Source of the DNA: Terana coerulea
Taxonomy: Eukaryota; Basidiomycota; Agaricomycetes; Polyporales; Phanerochaetaceae
Direction: 5' to 3'
DNA: 64,000 nt
Assembly: GCA_024811115.1 (NCBI GenBank)
Contig: JAKOGH010000390.1
Location: forward strand, 124,001 to 188,000
Part shown: in pieces, positions 15,743 to 26,154 of the stretch
How positions within the stretch are numbered: position 1 is the stretch's first letter
Layout of the letters: every line of letters begins with the position of its first letter
Program-made: the position numbers and the translations under genes
Notes under the pieces: generated by a model
Database searches by the model: none
What the model saw: only the letters and a program-made list of their open reading frames with translations
What the model was told of the DNA's origin: nothing

Positions 15743-17159
15743 ATGAATGAGTTGTCCAGCTCGTCATTACACCGTCCCAGCTCCGGCATTCACGATGACG
15801 GAAAGCGGACCATGCAAACCACTGTCGCCATCGTAGGAGAAGATCGTCCTCAGCACTTCAAGCTTCGTCCGCTTAAGCACATACCAGCAGCACAACGTAT
15901 CAAAATCCCAGAAAATTCGATGCCAAGCTTCGACCGCCGATCTGTTGGTCCCGCTCGTGACTTACGCTCGTCATTCGAGCTTGCTCCCACACGCATTGCA
16001 TCTACACACTCTTTTTGCAGTCTCAACGGCATGAACGAGTCAGAGTCCGTTCAGGTATGTCGCGCGAGCAGTGTCACGGTTCGAATTAAACGCGCATATA
16101 CAGAGCTCGAACTTTCAGCACGACTATATTCACGAAAACAACTCCAAACCTTCCGCGGCCGACTCTGGGCATCCCTGTCATCTGGATTCGCACTGTCCGG
16201 ACCCACCCGGCAGTGGTTTGTCTGGTCTGGGGCTGTATACATCTGGAACAACGAACTCTCCTAATCTTGTTCTGGAGGCTACCTCATCCATGGCTGTGGA
16301 AACCGAGAAACACCCGCGCCCTTACGACGGACCGGCGGAAAACACGCCTCTCGGGCCTGACTGGACATTCGCTAGCACCGACATCTCTTCGGCCACATCT
16401 ACTCTCGACACACCTGACATCATCCCTGCTATGTTTCCTTCACCATCATCGGATAGCCTCAGGAAGGTCCAAAGCATGAACGTTCTCGACAGCTACCCAA
16501 ACACTGGCGGATTCTCGACGTCTGACAGCAAGGCGCAACTGCCCTCGTCCAGCTCCAGCTCGGGTTCTCTTCGCCGGTTCCCGGCCAAAGCGCTCTCGTT
16601 TGCATGGGGCTCGAGCAAAGGACGCACAAGCAAGGAAAAGCGACATGCGATTTACGGCGGTGACGGTATGCAGATTCCGTGTTCGCTGGGCGACGACAAC
16701 AACTCCTTTCGGGTCCAGGAATCCTCAGAGCTTGGCGACGAATTCAGCTACGTCTCTGGAGAACCCAGCCCGTCTGTCCAAGCAGTCGAGCGCAAGAACG
16801 CTCGGACACACGTCTTCAGCAGCAAGTCCAACTCGGCCTCTGAGATTATCGACGACTCGCACTCCGCACAACCGCTCAGGAAGAAGACAGTTCCGTCGGC
16901 TCAGCGAGTGCCATTGAATACCCTTGACCCGAACATCCGGTCTCCAGCGTACCTCACCGTAGATCCGGGCATTGGCAAGCTTGGACCTCTCGCCCCTCAT
17001 GCTCTCCGCTCCGTGCGGCCCCTGGATGTCAAGGCGAAGCCCGGCAAACAATTGGCTGAACCCACCGCATGCGAAGTGGCCCAACACCCGATTGTCGAGG
17101 AACTCCTCCTGGAACTCGACGTCGCTATCGCCGAGTGGCGTGTTGTCATTTGCCTTTGA
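15743..17159 (+). CDS. serine-rich protein of unknown function
   Basis: Exons 15743-16054 and 16104-17159 (intron of 49 nt) give 455 residues. Not recognised. Composition is rich in serine, proline and threonine throughout, with basic and acidic patches, repeated SS/SP pairs and blocks such as LPSSSSSSGSLRRFPAKALS that look like phosphorylation targets. No membrane segment or signal peptide is seen. The only region likely to fold is the extreme C-terminus (HPIVEELLLELDVAIAEWR), a predicted helix. Support comes from a long open frame on both sides of a canonical intron and from codon usage like the neighbours. A regulatory or scaffold role would be guesswork. An upstream start in the same frame at 15536 is possible but lies in leader-like sequence. 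Confidence 0.6.
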
Positions 17160-17715
17160 TGCAGTATATCCTGCTATGCTGGAATTACGTCCCCCACGAG
17201 TCCCCCAGATTTCCCCCAGCAGCCTTCTGGACCCCGTCGTGCCGACAGCGGCGCTAAGGCCTTGTACTCCTCTTGATGTTCTCTCACATCTTCTAATAGT
17301 ATAGATGCATTTGTACCTGATTCGGACGTTGTAGCTGCTGTAGCAGATAGCGGGGGCAAAATGACATTTCGTTGCCTTGACTACTTGTCTGTTCCGGGGT
17401 TTCAGAACATTCACATCGGATTTTCGTCTGAAATGATTGCGCGCGGGCGCGGTCGTAATGAGGCCGGCGTTGTATGACGGCTTTCCTTTCACTCTCATCT
17501 CAGCCTCCCTTTTTCTCGGTCTCTCCTTCCTTCTCTCTTCATTTCCAGCCCGCTGTATCTGCAAATATCCTCTTTGCTTCAAGACCGGCATATTATACCA
17601 CGCACGACACAGTATCATACACCCACCAGGCGGCCCACTGCATACACTTGCAGTCTAATCCTCCGCTTACGCCTCCCTTAATCTTGTTCTCTGCCAGCTT
17701 GACGATTATCCAACC
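17160..17715. other. intergenic / RIC8 promoter
   Basis: 556 bp upstream of RIC8. A marked CT-rich tract (17478-17560) lies before the start, typical of fungal promoters. No other element recognised. Confidence 0.4.
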
Positions 17716-19827
17716 ATGTCCCAGTACCGTGCAGCCTACGCGGCTCTGGCCCCGTCATCATCGCGCTCAGAGGCCTCGGCGGTGCTGCAGTCGATTATAG
17801 ACGGTAAGCAGGCATATATGCTCTTTGCGCAGTCAATCTTACCTCTTTCTTAGCTACTGTCGTGACTGAACGCGAACAGCTTGTTCAGATGATCATTGAT
17901 GACCTTACGCCCTTGACGAAGAGCTCGTCCGCAAGTAAATCCCAATCCCGGCTCACGGCAAAGGGTGAGTTCTGACTCCCCCGTACATGCCATATTCGCT
18001 AAGAGTCTGTCTTACAGACGTCGCGCTCGCTACACTTGCGATTAAAGCCCTCGGAAAGCATCCCTCTGGCTCCGCCATCGTCGCGAAGAAAGAGAACCTC
18101 AGCGTCCTTCTTTCCGTGCACCATACCTTCAAGGATGACTTGGAAGCGTCAAATGAAGCTCTCAGAAGCTGTGCGAACGCGCTACTCCTCATCGACACTG
18201 CCCGAACAACCTTTATACTGAAAGAAGTAGGAGGCGGAGAGGTTACGTTGGAACTGCTTGAGGTGCGTCCATGTATTCTATAACTTGGGAGATGATACAA
18301 CGTCTGCTGCAGAAAGCTACGACGCCCGAGCGCATCTTCTTGGCCTCTCGCCTCTTGTTCCTTGTCACTGTCAGCATGGCGAACCCCTTGAGTGCGGACT
18401 ATATCAGGACCCTGGTCGAGAATAAGCTGCCAGGGCACCATGGCAATATCATCGAGATCATTGCCCTGAAATTGGATACCCTGATGACAAGTATCCTCGC
18501 TAGCGAGAAGATGGCACGGGAAGCCATGTCCGAGCTGCTGAAGGCATCGTTCAACCTTCTGCTATACTATCCCCGGGTGCGTAGTTGCCTCGTTGCACAA
18601 GTTCTCTGACGCTCATCCATGTGCAGATTATCGCTCCCGCCGACCCCAGCAGTAGTAATGGTAAACAAGTCATAGGTGACAATTGGAGTGAGCGGCTGGA
18701 TGGGTGCGTAACTACCTAAAATATGACGGCTTGTGTTCGCCTGCTAATATATGACCCTAGTATCCTTCCGCCAATTCTGAAGCTATTCAACAACTTACCG
18801 CCAACTTTCCCGGCCCCCTCGCTGCACCCATGGTCCATGTGATCCACACATTAATCACCATCCCCGTCACGCCCTCCCTGCGGTCCAAGTGGCTCCCGCC
18901 TCTCAGCAATCCAGCCTCGCCCCGGACGACCTCCAAGTCCATTTCTCCGATTGGCTCGCCCTCGGCCCCCGATTCGCCTACGGGGAGCCGCAGCGAGTCG
19001 CCTCCCCACCGAGAGCCGAAGCAGGGTGCCTTCGACCGGGCCATGTCTCGGCTGTCCGTCTCCCGCAAGTCGTCGTACCGGACGTCCGCGCTGCACCCCG
19101 CGCCGGACACCCTCCTGCGCGCGTACGACATCCTGGACGTGACGATGTCGCACTACCTGCCGGGCAACGTGGACCCCGACGCCCGCAAGGTGCGTGAGCA
19201 CGTCCAGAAGGAGAGCGGCAGCTCGCTCGAGGAGCTGCTCACGCCGCTCGTGACGCTCATCGAGCGGCTCTGCGACGCGGACGAGGGCTCGCGGAAACGC
19301 CTGCGCGAGTGGATCGTGCCGGACGACCTCGACCGCACGAGCCCGCTGGAGGGCCGCGCGGACCTGCTCGGCCGCTGCCTGCGGCTGCTGTCGTGTGTGC
19401 ACCACGGCAACCTCAAGGACCTCGTCGGCGAGATGCTGTTCGTCGCCTGCAACTCGGACCGTAAGTGCCCCGCTTGACTGTCTCTTGCAAACCACTCATG
19501 CGGCGTCATCCAGCGAGCACGTTGGCGTCGTACGTCGGCTACGGCAATGTCGCGGGTTTCCTCTTCAACAAGGGCATCATGAGTGCGCCGCCCGCGAGCG
19601 GCACCGGCGCGCCCGAGGTCGCGGCGGACGGGCGGCCCATCAACCCCATCACAGGCATCGCGCAGAAGGAGCGCGACGGGACCCCTGAGATGACTGATGA
19701 AGAGAAGGAGGCGGAGGCGGAGAAGCTGTTCGTGCTGTTCGATAGGCTCGAGCGCACCGGCGCGCTCCCGCCGAACCAAAATCCCATCCGGAAGGCCATC
19801 GCGGAAGGAAAAGGCCCAGCGTACTGA
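17716..19827 (+). CDS. RIC8: RIC8/synembryn, guanine-nucleotide exchange factor and chaperone for G-alpha
   Basis: Ric8 loads GTP on, and helps fold, heterotrimeric G-protein alpha subunits without a receptor. Exons 17716-17803, 17854-17964, 18018-18262, 18313-18576, 18627-18703, 18761-19460 and 19514-19827, giving 599 residues. The protein is an all-helical armadillo-like repeat chain with leucine/alanine helices throughout. Family marks are KLFNNLPPTF, VIHTLITIPV, YLPGNVDPDARKVREHVQKE and the C-terminal AEKLFVLFDRLERTGALPP. A serine/proline insert (SPRTTSKSISPIGSPSAPDS) occupies the middle and may be phosphorylated. One frame break sits in the C5 run 18814-18818; one added C restores FPAPLAAPM and whole-codon exon length. 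Given the conserved core on both sides, I call the gene intact. Confidence 0.88.
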
Positions 19828-20480
19828 GAATGAATAGGTGGCGCGTGCCGTGTATGTGAGTTGTATGTTGTAAGTCTGCCTGTTTCGTGTTGTATTCTGG
19901 AGGAGGTGTTGATGCTGGCATCCTTACTACTGCTTGGTTTATTCGTTCATATCCCGTCCAGGACGTTCATGCATTGCTGTTTTCATTGATTCTTCATAAC
20001 TATAATGATACCCCACTCAACCGATAGTACCAGTAGTAATGTAGCCGGCGAAGATATAATATGGTTCAAATTGTTTCATGCTGTGTGGAAGTGCAACAGC
20101 TTCCGTCGTGCGTAATCTCATATGGCTTCCGGTAGCAGCGTTGTCCACCCTAGTTTCTGCATGATACGGGGAGCTACTAGCTTCGAACGGCATGTAACTT
20201 ACCTTGGGCGCGGCGACTCTGAGGGACTTGAGAGCAAAATTCGGCGTTGGTTCGAGAAATCATTACAAGCCATTACTATTGCTGCCAGGATAATGGCTGG
20301 GACATAGCTGTGTGAGTACAATGGGTATGCATTGAAGGTAACGGGTTACGAAGCTGGAATATTGTACTTGCTGTCTGAAGGCACAAACGTTGTGAATCAA
20401 GAACATAATCATGAAATAAATACAGAAGAACGTATTACAATATGTGCAACAGCGGAAATCCCATTAAACGGTAAAATAGA
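19828..20480. other. intergenic, convergent 3' ends
   Basis: 653 bp between the stops of RIC8 and the Tea4-like gene. A+T-richer than its surroundings with poly-A-like stretches near 20400-20480; no gene supported. Confidence 0.45.
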
Positions 20481-23400
20481 TCAAAATGCGTGAGCGACAT
20501 GCTGCAAGAGTTCATCCAAAGACTGCAAGGGCTCGTTAGTCATACTGCTGCGGGGTCGATGACGGTAGAAGGTACGTACATTATCCATTTCATCGAGCTG
20601 CTTGAAGGTACTTGCATAAATCTCTCTGATTTGCGGGTGCAAGGAGTCGAGGTCGATGCTTCTGCCAAACAGCAGCTCGTCCACCGTGTCCAGCGGCGGC
20701 AGATCCTGTTTGCTCGCGGGCTTATCCTTGAATTCGATTATGGCCATCATGTGAGACAAACCGAAGTCGTCCTTCGGCATCACAACTCGTCTTGGCTCAG
20801 GCTTCGACTTCAGAGCAGTCTGGAACGTAGGTGGGCTCATGGGTGCGGGCGATGTGGTTCGGTGGCCTAGCGATGAATCCGACTGCTGACGGTCGTGAAC
20901 TGGCCTGTTCCCTCGGTGGTGGTGCGAACTTGAGGAAGGGGTAGCGGTGTGCGAACGACCCACCATGTCGGAGTCACCAGGGCTTGCCGTGCGGTAGCTT
21001 GACAGACGAGATAGAGGAGACGCTGCGCGTTGGGCTGCTCCTGTCAGTGTAGGCGACCTGGCGTTCATGGAGTTGGCGTTAGGAGTGGCTGCTCGAGAGT
21101 TGCTTTGGCCGTTCTCCGCCGTAGAGTACACAGACGGCGACGTCGTCCGCATCGAGTCCATGCTGTTTTCCGCTATCGGTTGCGCACTTTGCACACCGCG
21201 GCCGCCCTTCTCGTGCCTGATCTTGCTCAGCACACGGTCGAGTTTCGCACCCAGTCCGTCTTTGCCACGGCTGAGGACACCATGCAGCAGGTCGCTCTGC
21301 GCAGTGTCTGCACGGTTGGGGCCTACCTCGCCACGCCATTCCGCTTCAACGAGCTCGCTGATATCGTAGGTCTCACCATCTGGCTCCACATAAGAATACG
21401 CCACCCGGTCGTCCACCTCGTATCTGGAGCTGCGAATCATAGCGTTTCCGGGAAGCAGCACGTCAAGGCCGTTGTTTGAGTTGGCCTGTGCACCCAAAAT
21501 GGCGCGCTGGTTCGCGCGAGAAGCAGCCCGCTGGGCGGCGATGATCTCCTGCTTTGACAGCTGCCGTTTAGGCTCGTCGGGGCCTGCCGTCGAGTCGCTG
21601 GTAACGCTCGAGTTGCTCGTCGACTCGCGATGCAGCTTCTGAAGGGCAATCTCGTCAAGCGGTGCCGACAGTCTGTGACGGGACGAAGGGCGATACGCAA
21701 CTGCGCGGCGCAAGATGAAGACGGGGTCGTCAGGGCTGACGTCGTCCGAGCTGCCCAGCAGAAGTTGCGCTGAATCAACCGATCGTCGCTTGCTATCACT
21801 CGCGCGGCGGTCAGGAACACGGTATGTTGGTGGTCTCGAGTACGAATCAACCACCTTGCCAGTAGGCTGAAGCTCCTTTTCTGTGGCAAGTGTTAGAGCT
21901 GTCATTACTAACGATAACCATTTCCTGCTTACCTTGACCCCTGGCATCCACTGCAAGGCAGTAGCGTACGCGAGAAGAGCTGCGGCGCTTGGACATCTTG
22001 TCTTCGATTTCATCTCCGCCGTCCACCACACCCTCAAGGGATTCCGAATCGCTCCAGACCGATCTCGATGACCTCCGCTACAGTGATGTTCTTCGGGAAG
22101 ACGAAGACTTTCTTGCGTTGGGTGGTGGAAATACCTGGGGATGGGCCCACATTCGGCCTGTCTCGAAGGGTATCCTTGAAGACAATAGCCTCAGTTTGAG
22201 GGTCGAACACCATGTCATCCGGAAGGTCCTCGGGGTGTATGACGAGCTGCATGGCAAAGCGGAATGACGGGGAGCTAAACCGCTCGGGGGTGACAGTAGT
22301 ACCGGAGGTGTTGATGGAGAGGTACTGGTTTGGTCTCGTCGGTGAGCTCATCTCGTCGTCCGCAACACTCTCCGCCATCAACGTCTCATCACCCTCCTCG
22401 CCCATTTCACTGTCTATGCCTTCACGGCCGCGCCTGTTCAGATAGAGCTTCACCGCCGAGTCATCCGTGAAGTCGTTCATGGACAGCTTCTTAATAGCGG
22501 GATGCATGGACAGATTACTCGCGACCGAGCTGATGCTGCCCACGCTGCTTCGCTTGACTTTGGGCAGCTCCATAGCAGCTTCGACGAGGGACTCGAACAC
22601 CACGAGGGGCTTCTCCTGCGGTAAAAGCGACGCAGACGAGCCCTCCACTTGCTTGATGGTCAGGTAATAGTCGTTCTCGCTTTCGCCTTGGGGTAGCCTG
22701 AAGCGCTGAATGGCTTGGCGGACGAGGTCCGACGCGCTCGTAGATGCATTTAAGAGGACGGTCTTGAAGGTGGCCTCGGTCTGCAAGTTATTGCCCGCGA
22801 AGATACGAACCACATTGAGATCAGGTACGCCAACACCTTGGGCATCCATCGCGGCGGGCGACAAGATGAGGGATCCGGGACGCGGTCGCGAACCAGCAGT
22901 AAGGCCGCTGTTCGAGCTCTGAGAGGAGCTGAAGGAAGTAGAGCCCATGACTGCAGTCACGGACTGTAGACCATATGAAGGCTGCGCCTCGGGCGGGGAG
23001 GAAGGAGAACGGTTGAGGTACTGTTGATAAAGCTCTTGCTGCTGTTGGTCGCGTTGGCGCAGCTGCGTAGCGTGCTGTGAGATCTGACTGAGTGCAGAGT
23101 TCGGTTGCGTCTTCTGCTGCGGCGATGTTGAGTTCTTGACTTGTTGCATGGCCACCTGCTGTTGCTGGCGGGCACTGGAAGTGACAGGAGAAGACATGTC
23201 CGGGGACACACTGGTACCGCCGTGTTGCTGGTTGCTGGACAGTCCGGATTCTGCAGAGTTTCTCGACAGGTTATCGATGCTGCTCGCGCTGGCAATACTG
23301 CCGCTCTCTGAGGTGACGCCTAGAGTCGGCTTGTCCTTGCCTTTATCCTTCTTGCGTCCGAACAAGCCTGCAAGAACGCCGCCCTTCTTCTTCTTTGTCC

Positions 23401-24801
23401 TTCCCGCCTTCATCGTCAGTAGTGATAGAATCGCCACGCTCGCGGTCTTTGCGGAGCTTGCCCGGTGAACCTTTCTGCTCGGATCCAGCGCTGCCGGGGC
23501 GGCCGTCGCCTTTGTTCAGCTTCTTGCGCTGTGTCTGCTCGAGAGCCTCGATCTCCTCGCGAGTACGCTTCCGGTCGTCCGCCGCCTGCTGCATGATGGC
23601 ACTTGGCAGGAGGGCGCCACCCGGCTGTGGTTCGTCCGCGGACCTCGCCACCGCGGGCGTGATAGAGACCTTGCGCGTCTCGGTGACCTGAGCAGGGTCC
23701 ATGACCTTTGCGACGGGAGACGTCGGTGAGGCAGATGCAGGTGCGTCCTGGAGGCCATCGCGAGACGCTTGCGTGAGCGATTGGCCAGGCTGAGCTGCTG
23801 CATTGCGCTGCCGCTCGTCTTGCAGGCGCTGTTGGGCCAGTTGTTGCTGCCTTCGGGCGTCGTTCGGCTCGTCCAAGTCCGAGGTCGGAGAGGTGACCAC
23901 AACCTGCGCGGGCGACCGGCCCTGCTGAGCTTGAGCCTGCATTCTCTCCACAGCGCCTTCCTCCCAACTCATACCGTCGTCCGGCTCCATACCCAGCGGC
24001 ATCTCTTCTGCGGCGCCCTTCATGCTCATTTCGCGCTCTTCCTGCTCTTCGGCGAGGGCAGTGTCCTCGTCAGAGTAGTCTTCATCGTCCCATTCAATGT
24101 CCTCCTCGTCTTCTTCCTCGTCACCCCAGACAGCGGGCGGATAGCGATGCACCGATAGACCTGCACCGAAGATGACACTCTTGGTTCGCCTCAACCGCGA
24201 CCCGCCGCCGCCGGAGCCTGGAGTAGGAGACGGGCTGGCATGGTTGGAACCCGTTCGCGAAGAAAGCAGCCGATCACGCGTCTCCTGCAGCTCGGACTGC
24301 GTAGCTGAGGCCAACTGCATGAGGATGTCAATGCTGTGTATATGATAACGAAGAACATAGGCGACTGACATCTACGTTGCGATGCTTGTTGAGACGTGCC
24401 AAACGCTCGAAGGGCGTCTCGATGTTTTCTGCAGGAATATAACCAACTTCTTGAGTCTTCAGGACGCGGACAAGCCACCAGTAGCTGTTGCTATCGTCCA
24501 TGAGAAACAGGCTGTCGCCCTTGACGACATTCGCCTGGCCTTCGACCGTCGCTGCAAAGCTGTGCAACGCATAGACGAGGTCGAAGTCGATAGATTCATT
24601 AGGTATAGAGAGGGACGAGGAGCCGTCGTCGTCCTCCATGTAGTCTTCTCTGTCTTCTCCGTCGGAGTCGTCCTCCAGAACAGAGTGTTCTTCGTCGGAT
24701 GGGTAACCCATATCATGAGAATGATGCCCATGTTCGTCTGTGGCTATCTGGTCGCGAAGATCCCAGGTGTCTTGTCTAATGGGACGACCGCCGAGCGACA
24801 T
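20481..24801 (-). CDS. Tea4/Bud14-like cell-polarity protein with SH3 and Ras-association-like domains
   Basis: Exons 24801-24370, 24314-21933 and 21880-20481, about 1,403 residues. An N-terminal acidic region precedes an SH3 domain (about residues 55-125; ALHSF, GDSLFLMDD, YWWLVR, GYIPAENIETP), followed by ERLARLNKHRNVD, the hallmark of the Tea4/Bud14 family that links microtubule tips and formin/PP1 to growth sites. A central disordered part has acidic, glutamine-rich and serine-rich tracts. Near residue 640 a ubiquitin-like Ras-association fold is suggested (LNVVRIFAGNNLQTEATFKT...), and a second candidate near 830-920 (KKVFVFPKNITVAEVIEIGLERFG). The C-terminal third is serine-rich, ending in a helix with SLDELLQHVAHAF. 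Two breaks lie in runs, at 23394-23396 and 22036-22040. SH3 family placement is strong; the RA assignments are by eye. Confidence 0.8.
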
Positions 24802-26154
24802 GTTGTTGTGTGCTGGAAATAAATGGGTCGCAGAGGGATGGTACAGCGAGACACAGTCTCGAGAGAAAGGGAAGGCTAGCAAGCCAGATTAGGACTTGGC
24901 TAAAACGCAAGTCGGCAAGTAGAGCGACCGTAATCGATGTGTATGTATGTGGTAACGGGGTATTCCAAGCCAAAGCACGATTACAGGTGGGTAGAGTTTA
25001 ATGAAAGCGTAGACGAGAGATCGAGTACAAGGCGAAAGCGAGGGTGCGTCGACGTCCAAGTCGCGAAGCTACAAGGATCGAAGAGTTTCAGAGTCGAGCA
25101 TACAGCCACGGAATCCTAGAAATGAGGGAGACGGCCGTTAGATGGGTGGTCGGACTGCGACAGCAGTGGTCGTGGTGAAAGTGTAAGAGGGGTAAGGTGA
25201 TGGCTCTAAGCAAAATCACAAGCGCAGTAAGTAGAATTGTTACCATCACCAATAAGTAAGTAAGCGGAGTCGTTACTGAAGTAAGTAACAGGAAAAGAAT
25301 TGACGGGACGTGGGGGCCAACCTAGACAAGCTGCTAAATCCTGTGGCAAAGCCACACTTCACTGTTTACGTTCATCTACGATATCCTGGTGGTTATAGGG
25401 TCGAACCAGCAGCCCCAGCACGAAATAGTGACCAGGGCAGATATCAATATTATCGTTGGTACGTCCTCCTCTCCTGCTGCCATGTAGTAGGCTGGAAACG
25501 AGTAGTCCAATGTCACGGTTGATGACTTCCAAGTCCACGATATCGTGGATTAGAACCTCTTCCACGATGTCGTTAGGCGAAAACTCGGCCACGCGTCGTG
25601 GATTGAAAGTCTGGATTCAGATCCCGTGGGCCGTTATATGCAGCACCGCTCAGGCTCTGATTTCGTTGCTTTCTCGTACCGAATCTCGTGAATCGTAGGC
25701 TATTATGTGCTAACTATAATTCTAGGAATACTTGCGGACAGCCTTGCATCACCGCATACATCCAGCGTGGTAGGAATGACTCGGCGTGGTACGAGGAAGC
25801 GGGTACGTGAAGCCGCATGTTCCTGGTATGAGTCGGCTTTGATGCGCCCGTGCGCTCCCGACGCCCGCCGTGCTCCAGATGGCGGCGGTCTGAGTCACCT
25901 CGCCGCATGGCGTGAGTCGGGACTGCTGCTGCGGGCGGGCTGGAGCCGACGCTTGCCTGATAAGGGCTTGTGCGCCCATGCCGCCATCAACTGTGGTGAC
26001 TCTTGATTGATCTCATACCCGCCGCTAACACAGTTCATAGCGCCCAATGTTTGTTTAAAACGGCCATGCTGGTTCCTGCAGAACACCACCAACAGTGCGC
26101 ACCCATCTTCATACTTGACTCGCTTTCACAAACACAATCTCCTCCAGAATCGTC
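24802..26154. other. long divergent intergenic region
   Basis: 1,353 bp without a supported gene, the longest such stretch in the window. It contains TAAG repeats (25250-25263), a perfect 16-bp palindrome at 25534-25549, and small ORFs on both strands (25359-25592 minus, 25456-25698 plus, 25707-26006 plus) that I could not link to any family. A decayed gene or a non-coding transcript is possible. Confidence 0.4.
25534..25549. repeat. perfect 16-bp palindrome
   Basis: TCCACGATATCGTGGA is its own reverse complement. A partial copy of one arm (TTCCACGATGTCG) lies about 10 bp downstream (25560-25572). It could be a dimeric transcription-factor site between two divergent genes, or chance. Confidence 0.6.

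Noticed and set aside
18851..19495. 214-codon minus-strand ORF opposite RIC8
   Set aside because: GC-rich antisense shadow (arginine/valine-rich translation) of a conserved plus-strand exon.
25390..25470. Possible tRNA gene (GGTCGAACC-like T-loop)
   Set aside because: No acceptor, D-arm or anticodon stem could be folded around it; other GTTCGAA hits lie inside coding exons.
25359..26006. Small ORFs as genes in the Tea4-like/ankyrin spacer
   Set aside because: No family resemblance, no joining exons, and composition unlike the neighbouring coding DNA.
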